From Maylandia zebra (taxonomy: Eukaryota > Chordata > Actinopteri > Cichliformes > Cichlidae): DNA of 64,000 nt. The notes below the pieces were generated by a model that had not been told where the DNA came from, did no database searches, and worked only from the letters and a program-made list of their open reading frames with translations. Shown piece after piece: positions 13,876-25,530 of this stretch. The translations under genes and the position numbers were made by a program. The stretch covers positions 24,870,529-24,934,528 of the forward strand of contig NC_135185.1 of assembly GCF_041146795.1 (NCBI RefSeq), read 5' to 3'. Numbering within the stretch: the first letter of the stretch is position 1; each line of letters begins with the position of its first letter.

Positions 13876-13898
13876 CAGAGAGAGAGAGAGAGAGAGAA
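13815..13898 (+). repeat. TG/AG microsatellite
   Basis: A (TG)n run of about 60 bases is followed by a (GA)n run. Matching TG runs occur in the related units at about 16498-16530, 17908-17968 and 19148-19213. Confidence 0.95.
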
Positions 13899-16495
13899 AG
13901 CCTTTTAATGGGATGATCCCATTGTAAGATTCAAATTCAATATATTTAGACTGGTTGACTGAATTGGATCTTGTGTGTGTGTCTCTCTGTGCATGTATGT
14001 TTCCTCATGTGTACATATTTGTAATTGTGTGGCAGTCATAAATTTTTTTGCTGATTTTTGTCATTTAACAAGTATATTTGAGGGAACCTCAGCATGTTCA
14101 GCATTTTTTCAGCTGTCCATTTTGCTTTTCCAATTTTTCTGTTTAACTTATTACTATTGTGCTAAATCACACTATTTCTGCTATTTTATAAGATTTGTGC
14201 TTAATATACTATTTCTGCTTTTATAGGATTTGTGCTTAATATAGTATTTCTGCTTTTTATAAGATTTGTGCTTAATATAGTATTTCTGCTAAATGTAGTA
14301 TTTATGCTTAATCACACTATTTCTGCTATTTTATAAGATTTGTGCTTAATATACTATTTCTGCTTTTATAGGATTTGTGCTTAATATACTATTTCTGCTT
14401 TTATAGGATTTGTGCTTAATATACTATTTCTGCTTTTCATAGGATTTGTGCTTAATATAGTATTTCTGCTAAATTTAGTATTTCTGATTAATTATAGTCT
14501 TTCTACTAAATCATAGTACAGTATTTCTGCTTTTTATGGGATTTGTGCTAAAACAAAGTATTTCTACTAAATGTAGTATTTATGCTTAATCATACCATTT
14601 CTGCTTTTTATAGGATTTGTGCTTAATATAGTATTTCTGCTCAATTATAGTATTTCTGCCAAATTATAATATTTGTGCTAAAACATAGTCTTAATTTAAA
14701 ATTACAATATTCATAGTTCATCACAGTGTCTCTGGTAAATCACAATATTTCTGCTCTGTTGTACTATTTTTCTAAATCATAGTGTTTCTGTAATGTTTAA
14801 GTATTTTTGGCTAAATATATTCTTTCTGTTATCTTATACTATTTCTCCTAAATTCTTGTATTTTTGAGAAGTTATCATGTTTCTGGTAAGTTACAATATT
14901 TCTGCTAAATTCTGCTATGCTATTGTATTTCTGCCAAGTATTATGTTTCCTCTAAGATATTGCAGTTCTGCTAAGTTATTCCATTTTAGCAAACTTCTTT
15001 TGCTTCTGCAAAGTTTTTACAATTTCTGCAACTTTTCAGCTTTTTCAGCTACTTTTTGCATACAGCTTCAGCTTTAAGCATCCACACTGCATTTTCGCAG
15101 GAAATGCAAATTTTTCTAGTTATTATTATTCTTCAAGTTGCTCATTTTTCGTCCTTTAACTACTTCCACAATTTTTGTGCTATTTTCACCGTTCAAATTT
15201 TAAACTATTCTGCTATTTCTGCTAATTTGCGCTATGATTTTTGCTATTTTTTGCTATTATACTTTTTAAAATATTAAGCTTTTTTCCTTTAATTTGTCCC
15301 ATTGAAATGAATGGAAAACTTCCAAAATTCTGCTAAATTTTGCTTGTTTTTGAAACTTAACTACTTCCTCATACTTTCGCCTAGAAAAACCATTCAAACT
15401 TTAAAATGTTCACAAATTATTGGGCTATTCATGTATGATTCAGCTTTTTCAAATCTTTTACCGTTTTACTTTTATGCCTCTTAAAGTTTTCAGTTGCACA
15501 ATTGTGATTTTTCACAAAATACATGCGTTGTTATGGTTGCTATGCTCTTGGCTTCCAGTGTGTCACTGAAGGTTTTGCAATTTTCACTTCATGTCCGAAC
15601 AACTTCTTGCTACTTGCTCAATTTTCACTCAACTTCCACAAATTATACATCAAAACGTAGGTATTTTTGCTGGCTTTCAGAAAATGTCACTATCATTGTT
15701 GTGGGATTTATAGAATTTTGGCAAATCTCCTCAGACCAACACAAGGTCAGAAAACTCTCCATATAAAGTCAATGGAGAGCTTGTTCAAAATCATCGCTGG
15801 ATTTCTGTAATGAGAGGCATATTCGAATCGTCATATCTCCTTAACGAAGCGACTTTAAGACATGAGGCTTGTCCCCGAATATCTTCAGACACCCCTGACG
15901 CTCACAATTCAAGAATTTCTTTCTCACCTATTACCGTTCTGAAATGAGTTGGACTTGTTTGAGGGTAGGAAATTCGTCCGTCGCTCAGATTTCTTCAGAT
16001 TTCAAACTGTGGAAATGAACCACTTTTTTCTCTCGTCATAACTTTTTTTTGGATTTCCACAGAGACCTGAAAATTTCTATGACTGTTCACCAAAGCCTGC
16101 TGTCTCTTACGGTGAAAGAATGATATCGATACTCCAAATAGATTTAGAGTTAGAAAGCGTTGTTTGAGGGCAAGTCAAGGCAGTTTTTGCTTCGCTCTGC
16201 TCAGTTATGGTGCATTAGAAGTCAAATATCTTTAATAATTCATATTTTAATGATAAATTGTTAACACTGGAAGATTCCCCCATCTCTTCTGAACAAAACG
16301 GTGTAAGAATGACCGCTCTAGCCCCTACGGTTAGGAAATTATGGTCATTTGTTTGAGGGGAGTCCTCACTATGAGAAATAGGCTGCAATAATCCTGTGCC
16401 TCTCTGTCCTGCGTGTGTAAAAAGATGCACCTGTTTTGGCGGGAAAACGTAAACAGCCACTCTGATTGGTGGATTTAAATTCGGCAGCTCTCTCC

Positions 16496-16531
<36 letters not shown>

Positions 16532-17304
16532 AGTGGGAGAGAGAGAACCCTGCCCTTATTTGGCAGCATGTCATTGTAGGATTTAAATTGAATATAGTTA
16601 GACTGGTTGACTGGATTAGAGCCTGTGTTTGTGTGTCCCTCTGTGCATTTGTGTTCCAATATGCCTCCATATTTGTAATTTTGTAAGTTATTACTATTCT
16701 GCTAAATGATACTATTTCTGCTTTTCATAAGATTTGTGCCTAATATAGTATTTCTGCTAAATTATAGTATTTATTATTTTTATAAGATTTGTGCCAAACA
16801 TAGGATTTCTGCTAAATTATAGTATTTCTGCTTTTTATACTATTTGTGCCTAATATAGTATTTCTGCTTTTTATAGGATTTGTGCCTAATATAGTATTTC
16901 TGCTTTTTATAGGATTTGTACCTAATATAGTATTTCTGCTTTTTATACGATTTGTGCTTAATATAGTATTTCTCCTTTTCATAGGATTTATGCCTAATAT
17001 AGTATTTCTGCTAAATTATAGTATTTCTGCTTTTTATAGGATTTGTGCCTAACATAGTATTTCTGCTAAATTATAGTATTTCTGCTTTTTATAGGATTTG
17101 TGCCTAACATAGTATTTCTGCTAAATTATAGTATTTCTGCTTTTTATACTATTTGTTCTAAATTATAGTATTTCTGCTTTTTATAGGATTTGTGCTTAAT
17201 ATAGTATTTCTGCTAAATTATAGTTTTTCTTCTTTTTAAAGTATTTTTGCTAAAACATAGTATTTCTACTAAATGTAGTATTTATGCTTAATAATAGTAT
17301 TTCT

Positions 17305-17600
17305 ATATATTTCTGCCAGGTCCCCAGGCAGCCAATCCTCTGTGAGGACTGAGACATTCAAATTTTCAAATCAGGGCCTGCACAGTTTCCCAGCCAATCA
17401 AATATGTGTCCTGAGGCATTCAAATTTGCATATTGGGGCCTTCGTGGCTTCTAAGCCAGCCAATCATATCTGAGGGCTGAGGAATTCAAATCCACAAATC
17501 AGGGCCTGCACAGCTTCCCAGCCAGCCAATCACATATGTGGTCTCAGACATTCAAATTTGCATATTGGGGAATTCGTGGCTTCTAAGTCAACAAGTCATC
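17305..17600 (+). repeat. CCAAT/octamer-rich module, copy 2
   Basis: Near-identical second occurrence of the module at 13.2 kb, with octamers at 17424-17431 and 17556-17563 and the same order of CCAAT boxes. Confidence 0.6.
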
Positions 17601-17906
17601 CATGTCATATATCTCTAAAAATTCATATTTTAATGATAAATTGTCAACACTTGAAGATTCCCCCATCTCTTCTGAACAAAACGGTGTAAGAATGACCGCT
17701 CTAGCCCCTATAGTTAGGAAATTATGGTCATTTGTTTGAGGGGAATCCTCACTATGTGAAATAAACTGAAAGAAGCAGGTCTATGTCTCTGTGCTGCGTG
17801 TGTAAAAAGATGCACCTGTTTTGGCGGGAAAACGTAAACAGCCTCTCTGATTGGTGGATTCAAATTCAGCAGCTCCCAGGCTGACCTAGAAACTTAGTCC
17901 TCTCTC

Positions 17907-17969
<63 letters not shown>

Positions 17970-18542
17970 AGTGGGAGAGAGAGGACCCTGCCCTTATTTG
18001 GCAGCATGTCATTGTAGGATTTAAATTGAATATAGTTAGACTGGTTGACTGGATTAGAGCCTGTGTTTGTGTGTCCCTCTGTGCATTGGTGTTTCAATAT
18101 GCCTCCATATTTGTAATTTTGTAAGTTATTACTATTCTGCTAAATGATACTATTTCTGCTTTTCATAAGATTTATGCCTAATATAGTATTTCTGCTAAAT
18201 TATAGTATTTATTATTTTTATAGGATTTGTGCCAAACATAGTATTTCTGCTAAATTATAGTATTTCTGCTTTTTATAGGATTTGTGCCTAACATAGTATT
18301 TCTGCTAAATTATAGTATTTCTGCTTTTTATAGGATTTGTGCCTAACATAGTATTTCTGCTAAATTATAGTATTTCTGCTTTTTATACTATTTGTTCTAA
18401 ATTATAGTATTTCTGCTTTTTATAGGATTTGTGCTTAATATAGTATTTCTGCTAAATTATAGTTTTTCTTCTTTTTATAGTATTTGTGCTAAAACATAGT
18501 ATTTCTACTAAATGTAGTATTTATGCTTAATAATAGTATTTC

Positions 18543-18840
18543 TATATATTTCTGCCAGGTCCCCAGGCAGCCAATCCTCTGTGAGGACTGAGACATTCAA
18601 ATTTTCAAATCAGGGCCTGCACAGTTTCCCAGCCAATCAAATAAGTGTCCTGAGGCATTCAAATTTGCATATTGGGGCCTTCGTGGCTTCTAAGCCAGCC
18701 AATCATATCTGAGGGCTGAGGAATTCAAATCCACAAATCAGGGCCTGCACGGCTTCCCAGCCAGCCAATCACATATGTGGTCTCAGGCATTCAAATTTGC
18801 ATATTGGGGAATTCGTGGCTTCTAAGTCAACAAGTCATCC
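18543..18840 (+). repeat. CCAAT/octamer-rich module, copy 3
   Basis: Third occurrence, octamers at 18663-18670 and 18795-18802. It is closest to copy 1 (for example it shares AAATAAGTGTCC, where copy 2 has AAATATGTGTCC). Confidence 0.6.
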
Positions 18841-20308
18841 ATGTCATATATCTCTAAAAATTCACATTTTAATATTAAATTGTCAACACTTGAAGATTCC
18901 CCCATCTCTTCTGAACAAAACGGTGTAAGAATGACCGTTCTAGCCCCTACGGTTAGGAAATTACGGTCATTTGTTTGAGGGGAGTCGTCACTATGAGAAA
19001 TAGACTGCAAAAATCCTGTGTCTCTCTGTGCTGCTGCGTGTGTAAACAGATGCACCTGTTTTGGTGGGGAAAAGTGCACAGCCTCTCTGATTGGTGGATT
19101 CAAATTCACCAGCTCCCAGGCTGACCTAGAAACTTACTTCTCTCTCCCTGTGTGTGTGTATGTGTGTGTGTGTGTGTGTGTGCGTGTGTGTGTGTGTTTG
19201 TGTGTGTGTGTGACAGAGAGAGAGAGAGAAAGCCTTTTAATGGGATGATCCCATTGTAAGATTCAAATTCAATATATTTAGACTGGTTGACTGAATTGGA
19301 TCTTGTGTGTGTGTCTCTCTGTGCATGTGTGTTTCCTCATGTGTACATATTTGTAATTGTGTGGCAGTCATAAATTTTTTTGCTGATTTTTGTAATTTAA
19401 CAAGTATATTTGAGGGAACCTCAGCATGTTCAGCATTTTTTCAGCTGTCCATTTTGCTTTTCCAATTTTTCTGTTTAACTTATTACTATTGTGCTAAATC
19501 ACACTATTTCTGCTATTTTATAAGATTTGTGCTTAATATACTATTTCTACTTTTATAGGATTTGTGCTTAATATAGTATTTCTGCTAAATGTAGTATTTA
19601 TGCTTAATCATACTATTTCTGCTTTTCATAGGATTTGTGCTTAATATAGTATTTCTGCTAAATTTAGTATTTCTGATTAATTATAGTCTTTCTACTAAAT
19701 CATAGTACAGTATTTCTGCTTTTTATGGGATTTGTGCTAAAACAAAGTATTTCTACTAAATGTAGTATTTATGCTTAATCATACCATTTCTGCTTTTTAT
19801 AGGATTTGTGCTTAATATAGTATTTCTGCTAAATTATAGTATTTCTGCCAAATTATAATATTTGTGCTAAAACATAGTCTTAATTTAAAATTACAATATT
19901 CATAGTTCATCACAGTGTCTCTGGTAAATCACAATATTTCTGCTCTGTTGTACTATTTTTCTAAATCATAGTGTTTCTGTAATGTTTAAGTATTTTTGGC
20001 TAAATATATTCTTTCTGTTATCTTATACTATTTCTCCTAAATTCTTGTATTTTTGAGAAGTTATCATGTTTCTGGTAAGTTACAATATTTCTGCTAAATT
20101 CTGCTATGCTATTGTATTTCTGCCAAGTATTATGTTTCCTCTAAGATATTGCAGTTCTGCTAAGTTATTCCATTTTAGCAAACTTCTTTTGCTTCTGCAA
20201 AGTTTTTACAATTTCTGCAACTTTTCAGCTTTTTCAGCTAGTTTTTGCATACAGCTTCAGCTTTAAGCATCCACACTGCATTTTCGCAGGAAATGCAAAT
20301 TTTTCTAG

Positions 20309-20579
20309 TTGCAATTATCGTTCTATTCTTAACTATTTTAAAATTTTTCTTGACTCCTTTATCTTTTACACATATTGTTCTATTATGCTTTTATATGTAT
20401 TTCTTTTGTTTCTGTGTTTTTAATGCCATTAACCTGCTAGCATGTTTGGTACTTTGCCATGGCTTTCATCTTTCTCTATTACTTACTTCTGACACTTTTG
20501 TATGTTAAGCACTATTATACCACTGGTTTTTACAAGGACAAGCACCAACATATATCAGTGAATTTTTACATCCATACAT
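20309..20579. other. Unassigned AT-rich spacer
   Basis: No gene or recognisable element. It separates the end of the Helitron-like array from a LINE tail. Confidence 0.5.
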
Positions 20580-20875
20580 TCCCAGCAGGTCCCTGAGGTC
20601 ATCTGATCAAGGGCTTGCTAGTTGTCCAACACACGAGGCTGAAAACAAAAGGTGACAGAGCTTTGTAACTGTGGCCCCTAGACTGTAGAACTCTCTCCCT
20701 TTGAGCCTGAGATCTGTGGACTCAGTGGTCACTTTTAAAAAACAGCTAAAAACTGATCTTTTTAAACTTGCTTTTGGTTGATTTTTATCTTTGTTTCAGC
20801 TTCTGTGAAGCACTTTGTGATTTTCATCTTAAAATGTGCTATATAAATAAAATTTAACTTTACTTTTACTTACAT
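20580..20875 (+). mobile_element. 3' end of an L2/Rex-type LINE
   Basis: The sequence reads as the degenerate end of a LINE ORF2 (a stretch equivalent to E-I-C-G-L-S/V-T-F-K-K/Q-L-K-T-D-L-F-K-L-A-F). A typical tail follows, GTGAAGCACTTTGTGA...GTGCTATATAAATAAA, ending in TTTACTTTACT-like short repeats. It is strongly 5'-truncated and non-functional. The clade is inferred from the tail pattern alone. Confidence 0.7.
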
Positions 20876-21257
20876 GAAAGAAAAATGGGGCTCAATCATG
20901 AAAAATAATAAACAAAACACGCCCTGTGGGAATTTGACTCAGTCTCTCTCGTGTCAGCCCACACCCTTAAGTGTGAGTCCAATAAAGGTTCTCTTTGCAG
21001 AATGTGCAAAGGAGCTATGAGGTGCAATTCTGTTCTACCACTTAAGTAGAATTTGAACAGTTCAAGGCTCGTCCAAAGAATTTAACTTTCTTCTCAGAAC
21101 AATCATATCAAGGACTCCTGGACGGAGCGCTCGCCATCTTTGGACTGGATCATCAATGAACCCTGACCCTGACAACACCCTGACCTGTATAATACAGTCA
21201 GAGTAACATTCAAAAATATACATTTAGTCATTCATACATGTATTCTTTCCCTTTCTT
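20876..21257. other. Unassigned spacer upstream of ptafr-like copy 1
   Basis: This contains AATAAAGG (about 20980) and a GGCTCGTCC stretch (about 21067), loosely reminiscent of a long terminal repeat, but no repeat partner or target duplication was found. The conserved 5' exon seen upstream of copies 2-4 is absent here; similarity to the other units begins only near 21258. Confidence 0.4.
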
Positions 21258-21366
21258 TCTTTTCCCTCCATTGTACACTACCTTTGTCATCTGCATCAAA
21301 ACGGAGTAAAACTCTGTCATAGGACATTGTACTGATGATAATATATTTTGTCTCCCACAGACAAAG
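21258..21366 (+). promoter_or_regulatory. Intron end and splice acceptor before ptafr-like copy 1
   Basis: This block aligns with the sequences before copies 2, 3 and 4: CCCTCCATTGTAC, CTTTGTCATCTGCATCAAAA and TTTTGTCTCCCACAG ending at 21360, six bases before the ATG. The pyrimidine tract and CAG are kept in all four, so each coding exon starts just before its ATG. Confidence 0.75.
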
Positions 21367-22581
21367 ATGACTCAATCAGTTACTATGACAACAATGAGTA
21401 GTATGGTGTCCACAACCATTAATCCGTTCCTGGACTCTCAGTTTCGTTATGTGCTCATCCCGGTTTCCTACATCGTCTTCTTCATCCTGGGCTTCATCTC
21501 TAACCTCTACGTGCTGTTTGTCCTGCGCTGCATCCATCAAGCCAAGGCCATGGGAGAAATTCACATCTATATGACCAACTTGACCATCGCTGATCTTCTG
21601 TTTGTGTGTGCTCTTCCCTTTTGGATTGACTATTATATCCGTGAGGGAGACTGGGTTTATGGAGACGTCATGTGCCGGGTGACAGGCACCTTCTTTTTCA
21701 TCAACACCTACGGCACCATCCTCTTCCTTTCAGCCATCAGCATCAACAGATACTGGACGGTTACTCGGCCTCTAGACGCAGCCTCGTCAAACCGCAGAAT
21801 TCGTGGAATTATTGTTTGTATTTGTATCTGGGTGTTTGTTCTGACGATTTCTGTTCCTTTTCTGGTGAGTCCAGGGATCAACGTGCACCGTAAAAACAAC
21901 ACCGACATACGTCGCTGTTTTGAGGGATACCAGGGTGGAACTAATGACAAGAAGAAAAAAGTGGCTGTCACTCATTTTCTAATAATTGGATTGTTTTTTG
22001 TTGTCTTTTTACTCATTGTGATATGCAATGTCCTTATTGCTCAAAGTTTAATTTCTAAAAATTCTCCTCAGTCGGAAAGTCAGTCTTCAGGAACACAGTC
22101 TAAAAAGCTCACTGTGACATCCATATTTAAATGGCCCACAGGGGTGAAACGGAGGGCTCTCCAGATGTTGCTGGCAGTGGTGGGAGTGTTTGTTCTGTGT
22201 TTCCTGCCACACCACATAGTTCAAGGCCCCTGGGCTCTGGCAGTGCTGGAGATCGAAGACGGCTTCGGCCACGTGAAGTACAGCGAGACCACTCGTCAGT
22301 TGCTGAACGACGCTCATCAGATCACCCTGGTTCTTATGGGCCTCAACTGCATTTTGGATCCTGTAGTTTATTATTTTGCCACAGGGAAGTTTAGAGGACT
22401 CATCAAGGCCCACATTAAAAAATTAATCCCATGCACGCAAACTCGGAGCTACCACTTAAACCAGCCTGCATCACCTGTTTGGACTCTGGGAGGAAATCAG
22501 AGGCCTCATAGGAAACCCACAAAGCCCGGGGGGCAGGATGAAACTTATTACACTGAAAGGAGCTCTGTGGTTATTTTATAA
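21367..22581 (+). CDS. Platelet-activating-factor-receptor-like GPCR, copy 1
   Basis: A 404-residue class A GPCR in one coding exon. It is recognised as ptafr-like from DSQFRY at the N-terminus, FFINTY and TRPLDAA around TM3, RCFEGY in ECL2, CFLPHHIVQGPW in TM6 and NDAHQITL plus DPVVYY in TM7; human PTAFR has close counterparts and also DP instead of NP in TM7. The disulfide pair is C103 and C184. TM2 carries the LxxAD aspartate (D76). The DRY position reads N127-R-Y. The third intracellular loop is long and serine-rich (about 230-260). The tail ends in VVIL. The family binds the lipid mediator PAF and couples to Gq/Gi in leukocytes; ligand identity here is inferred. The first ATG, six bases after the acceptor, is the start. 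TM5 ends in LIAQ where the other copies have LIAR. Confidence 0.9.
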   Translation: MTQSVTMTTMSSMVSTTINPFLDSQFRYVLIPVSYIVFFILGFISNLYVLFVLRCIHQAKAMGEIHIYMTNLTIADLLFVCALPFWIDYYIREGDWVYGDVMCRVTGTFFFINTYGTILFLSAISINRYWTVTRPLDAASSNRRIRGIIVCICIWVFVLTISVPFLVSPGINVHRKNNTDIRRCFEGYQGGTNDKKKKVAVTHFLIIGLFFVVFLLIVICNVLIAQSLISKNSPQSESQSSGTQSKKLTVTSIFKWPTGVKRRALQMLLAVVGVFVLCFLPHHIVQGPWALAVLEIEDGFGHVKYSETTRQLLNDAHQITLVLMGLNCILDPVVYYFATGKFRGLIKAHIKKLIPCTQTRSYHLNQPASPVWTLGGNQRPHRKPTKPGGQDETYYTERSSVVIL

Positions 22582-23571
22582 AGTATTTTCAAAAATCTAA
22601 CTTATCCAGCATTTTGAACCAAACCACATCTCAGATAAGATTCTCTCTATTTTATGACTTAGATGAATCTCAGTGACTAACTGTGGAATAATTCTGAATC
22701 TTCAATTACATTATTAAAGAGGACATGAAACACCACACATTTGAAGGTTAATTAGCTCAGTGGAGCCCTGTTGTAAAAAAACAAAAAAAAAAAACAAACT
22801 GTAATTGAGGTAATATGGATTTAGGAAATAATTGTTTTAGGTTAGAGTTTTTAGAGCAAGTCTATGGTTTGGTTGGTTTCTGCTGATAGACTTACATTAG
22901 GTTATGTTAGTTAACTAGTGACAGAACCAACAACTCAGAGGAAAACAAAGAGACTAAAATTAAAAAGCATTCTAAGGGAATCACATTTGTACTGCCCCTG
23001 GCTGCAGCAGTGAGTCTGATGATAATAAAACAAGGAGGTACTGTCTACTTTCACTCTGTCAATTTAGCAGTAAGTCATCTTTTTCTTCAAAATATAAGGA
23101 AATGAGGGGTAGCTCAAGACTTCCACAGTGTTGTACCTTTGGCCTATACCTCTAACTGACCTGTACCTATAACTGGTTTTAATATAAATACAAGAGATTT
23201 GTGATTTATGACACATCACCTTGTGGAAGTTAATCTCTGTTTTTGTTATCTTGTGACATTATTAGAACATTCTCATAGACATGATGGATTGTTTAATGGA
23301 AGTTGATTCATGGAAGATAAATTGTTAAACAATATGCAAAACCCAATTTTTATGTACTGAAAACTCTTTATCTGTCATTCTTCTTTACCATTTTTCCCCT
23401 CTCACCTACCTCACATGTTTTTATTCTTATTTCCTCATCTGTGAGGATCTCATTGTTATGGGAACCCACTGGTCAAACCTTTTTTTTTTTTAAATGAAAG
23501 GACATCTTTTTTCTCACCTTTCCACATTTGCAGGGTTCCCTCTGAAATATATATGCGTTTTTGTAAATAAA
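22582..23571 (+). promoter_or_regulatory. 3' flank of copy 1 with candidate poly(A) signal
   Basis: The flank aligns with sequence downstream of copies 2 and 3. AATAAA at 23566-23571, in TTTTTGTAAATAAAAACATG, is preserved at 39252-39257 and 44772-44777, so it is the best candidate for a shared polyadenylation signal with a 3' UTR of roughly 1 kb. Confidence 0.5.
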
Positions 23572-24484
23572 AACATGAAATCAAATTTGATCAGAGGATC
23601 TCTGCCTTTATTAATTCCTTGCATTCTGATTGAATGCCTACAATGATAGCACATGATGATAACTGAGGGCCAGTTAAGTAAGTATAGCAATTTTAAATAT
23701 GATGATGTCAACTGTGGTGGCAGTAGCAATACAAAGATACTCTTCTAAAAATCAGGTGCAGGAGTGTTACAGATGTGCAACTCTGCCACACATGCCTGTG
23801 TAGATCTTTGATGTGTTTTATTAGGAGCAATGAAAGGGTTAACCCAATAATGTTACATCAGAGGACACCAAAATCATTTTAGCTTATATCTCAGAAGTGT
23901 ATAACATAACAGCTAGCCTTACCAGCATGAACCAACCACATAGTGAACAGATTAATAAACATTGCACTTCTATGTAAGTGGATTCTCTAAATGTATTTCT
24001 TTCACATTTTATTCGACAGTGCTCAGTTACATTTATAAAAATGGGTCATCATTTCAGATGAAACATTATAAACTCTCATTCTCGTGAAAAACTACAGATG
24101 TTGTTGGACGGAGAGAAACTCAATGTTTGGCAGACACACCTGTTCACGGTAAAGTTTTTACACCATTTCTGATAGTTATATACTGCAACAAGAAAACCAA
24201 GTGACTGTTGCACTCCTTTCGGTTTGTGCTATGTACATGATGCAGAGAGGATGGCACAGTGATACAGGACTTGCATTTACTCTGGTTCCTGTTTTATTTT
24301 AGGATAATTAACCCCCAAATTTTATGTCTCATATCAGCATGTCCCAGTCATTCTCCTTTAAGGAACTGTTTTCCTGTGTAAGCAGTTCTTTCTTTACTTC
24401 GTAACATCATTTCTTTGTTGTTTCATGTTATTATCAGGTGCATGAAATCGTGGAGGTCAACATTACATATTTTGGACCATTCGG
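23572..24484. other. Spacer between ptafr-like units
   Basis: No gene. Much of it (from about 24040) aligns with 39850-39915 and 40760-41220. The empty site matching the LINE at 39.9-40.8 kb lies near 24103. Confidence 0.55.
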
Positions 24485-24605
24485 GGCTTTCCTAACAAAA
24501 CTGAAGCAACACCTCCTCCGTCTAGACCTGGGAGAACACTCCCACTCACACAGACACGTAAATTCCCTCTCTGTCAGAGAAGTCACTCTGCTACTGAACT
24601 GAAGC
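24485..24605 (+). pseudogene. Relic ptafr-like 5' non-coding exon
   Basis: This aligns with the 5' exons at 41.2 and 50.5 kb: CTTTCCTAA, ACACCTCCTCCGTCT, GAGAACACTCCCACTCACAC, then CTCTGTCAGAGAAGTCA and GAACTGAAGCTG. Instead of the GTAAGTGTAC splice donor it runs into a common teleost dispersed repeat (GAAGAAGCTTCTCG...AAGTCCAGACACTT, 24628-24715). No coding exon follows in the expected place, so this is the remnant of another duplicated unit. Confidence 0.6.
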
Positions 24606-24619
24606 TGTGAGCTGAGCTC

Positions 24620-24720
24620 ACTAGAACTGAAGAAGCTTCTCGAATGAGAGGTGAAACATCTTCAAGCAACTTGAAGAAGTCCAGACACTTTTCTTTCCAA
24701 GCTCCTTAGACTACAGAACG
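24620..24720 (+). repeat. Short dispersed teleost repeat fragment
   Basis: ACTGAAGAAGCTTCTCGAATGAGAGG-type sequence followed by GAAACATCTTCAAGCAACTTG and CAAGCTCCTTAGACTACAG. I recognise it as a frequent fragment in fish genomes but do not assign a class. Confidence 0.5.
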
Positions 24721-25530
24721 ATGGTGGTACAGGGTGAATTTTTACCCATTTACATTTTTATGTTTTGTCAACATTAAATGAAAGAAAAGAAACAAAAACT
24801 GTCCCACAAAATGCCTGTGGACATCATTGACGTGTTATATTAGGAGTGATGAAAATATGCTAATGAAATCAAACAAAACATCAATCGGATCTTTATTTAA
24901 ACTAACTGATTGGTCAGTTGCAGTGTTGATCATGGAGCAACAGTATTTTGATGATGCAACTAAAACATCAACACGGAGATATCTGATAAATCACCTCTGA
25001 CCATGGATGTGTAACGGCCACACAGAACAGCAAGCTAACCTGTTTATCCTTCACAACACTGCCTTGTATTTTCATGCAACCAATGAATAACACAAATTTA
25101 GCGTACCTCCATTTGTTTTACAGGACCTTTCACAATACAAAATATAGTATAGAAAAACACAGCTTCAAAGCTTTAAATTTCCAGTTTATCATAATAATCT
25201 AAAATGATTGCCAGATATTGAAAGCTGAGGTTATTCTGAAAAAAGGGCAAGGGTATTCACTTACCAAAATGAGTACCAAACTACCAAATGAGTTCAGGCG
25301 GTATGATGCTTGACACTTTCCTGTGATTATTTTCATGTTGGCTTGAAACAAAATATCAAAACTTTGCCTCTCTAAAACGTGAAATAGACACAGTGAACTG
25401 GCTTGATTTCACGATTTGACATGATATTAGGTTGGATAAACCCCAGTGATTGAGGCTACATCAGTAACATTGCTATTTATGCATTCTTATTCCCTCAATT
25501 TAGGCCCAAATCGATTTGATGTTTGAAGGC
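24721..25530. repeat. Duplicated intergenic segment
   Basis: 24726-25200 is repeated in two blocks at about 45560-45750 and 46380-46720. Copy 3's downstream region carries an extra piece of roughly 630 bp between those blocks. No gene. Confidence 0.6.

Larger units (their letters stand above)
11025..15119 (+). repeat. Helitron-like repeat family B, unit 1 (about 4.1 kb)
   Basis: The unit starts after the preceding CTAG with TTATTATTATT and a near-palindrome, GTGTGGATGC...GCATCCACAC (11036-11060). It ends with GCATCCACAC, a hairpin (TGCATTTTC, loop GCAG, GAAATGCA) and CTAG at 15116-15119. Internally it has a unique 5' part (11.1-12.5 kb), a minisatellite (12.6-13.2 kb), a CCAAT/octamer module (13.2-13.5 kb), a TG/AG microsatellite (13.8-13.9 kb), a second minisatellite (14.1-14.7 kb) and an AT-rich 3' part. 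No gene is seen. The 3' end is Helitron-like; the 5' palindrome is less typical, so family assignment is tentative. Confidence 0.6.
15120..20308 (+). repeat. Helitron-like repeat family B, unit 2 (about 5.2 kb)
   Basis: This is a second copy of the family-B element, directly after the first, ending in the same hairpin and CTAG at 20305-20308. It is longer because the internal block of minisatellite, CCAAT/octamer module and TG microsatellite occurs twice (16.7-17.97 kb and 18.1-19.2 kb). The 5' part (15.1-16.5 kb) and 3' part (19.37-20.31 kb) align closely with unit 1. The short frames inside recur in unit 1 and carry no protein signature. Confidence 0.6.

Noticed and set aside
12590-19870. 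Regular short repeats that could suggest a CRISPR-like array
   Set aside because: The units are contiguous degenerate minisatellites without unique spacers, in a vertebrate genome.
20890-21180. Possible long terminal repeat upstream of copy 1
   Set aside because: AATAAAGG and GGCTCGTCC are suggestive, but no paired repeat, termini or target duplication could be found.
22087-22413. 108-codon antisense frames over the GPCR 3' halves (also at 32963, 43444 and 53124)
   Set aside because: They are shadows of the conserved TM6-TM7 coding sequence and repeat in each paralog.
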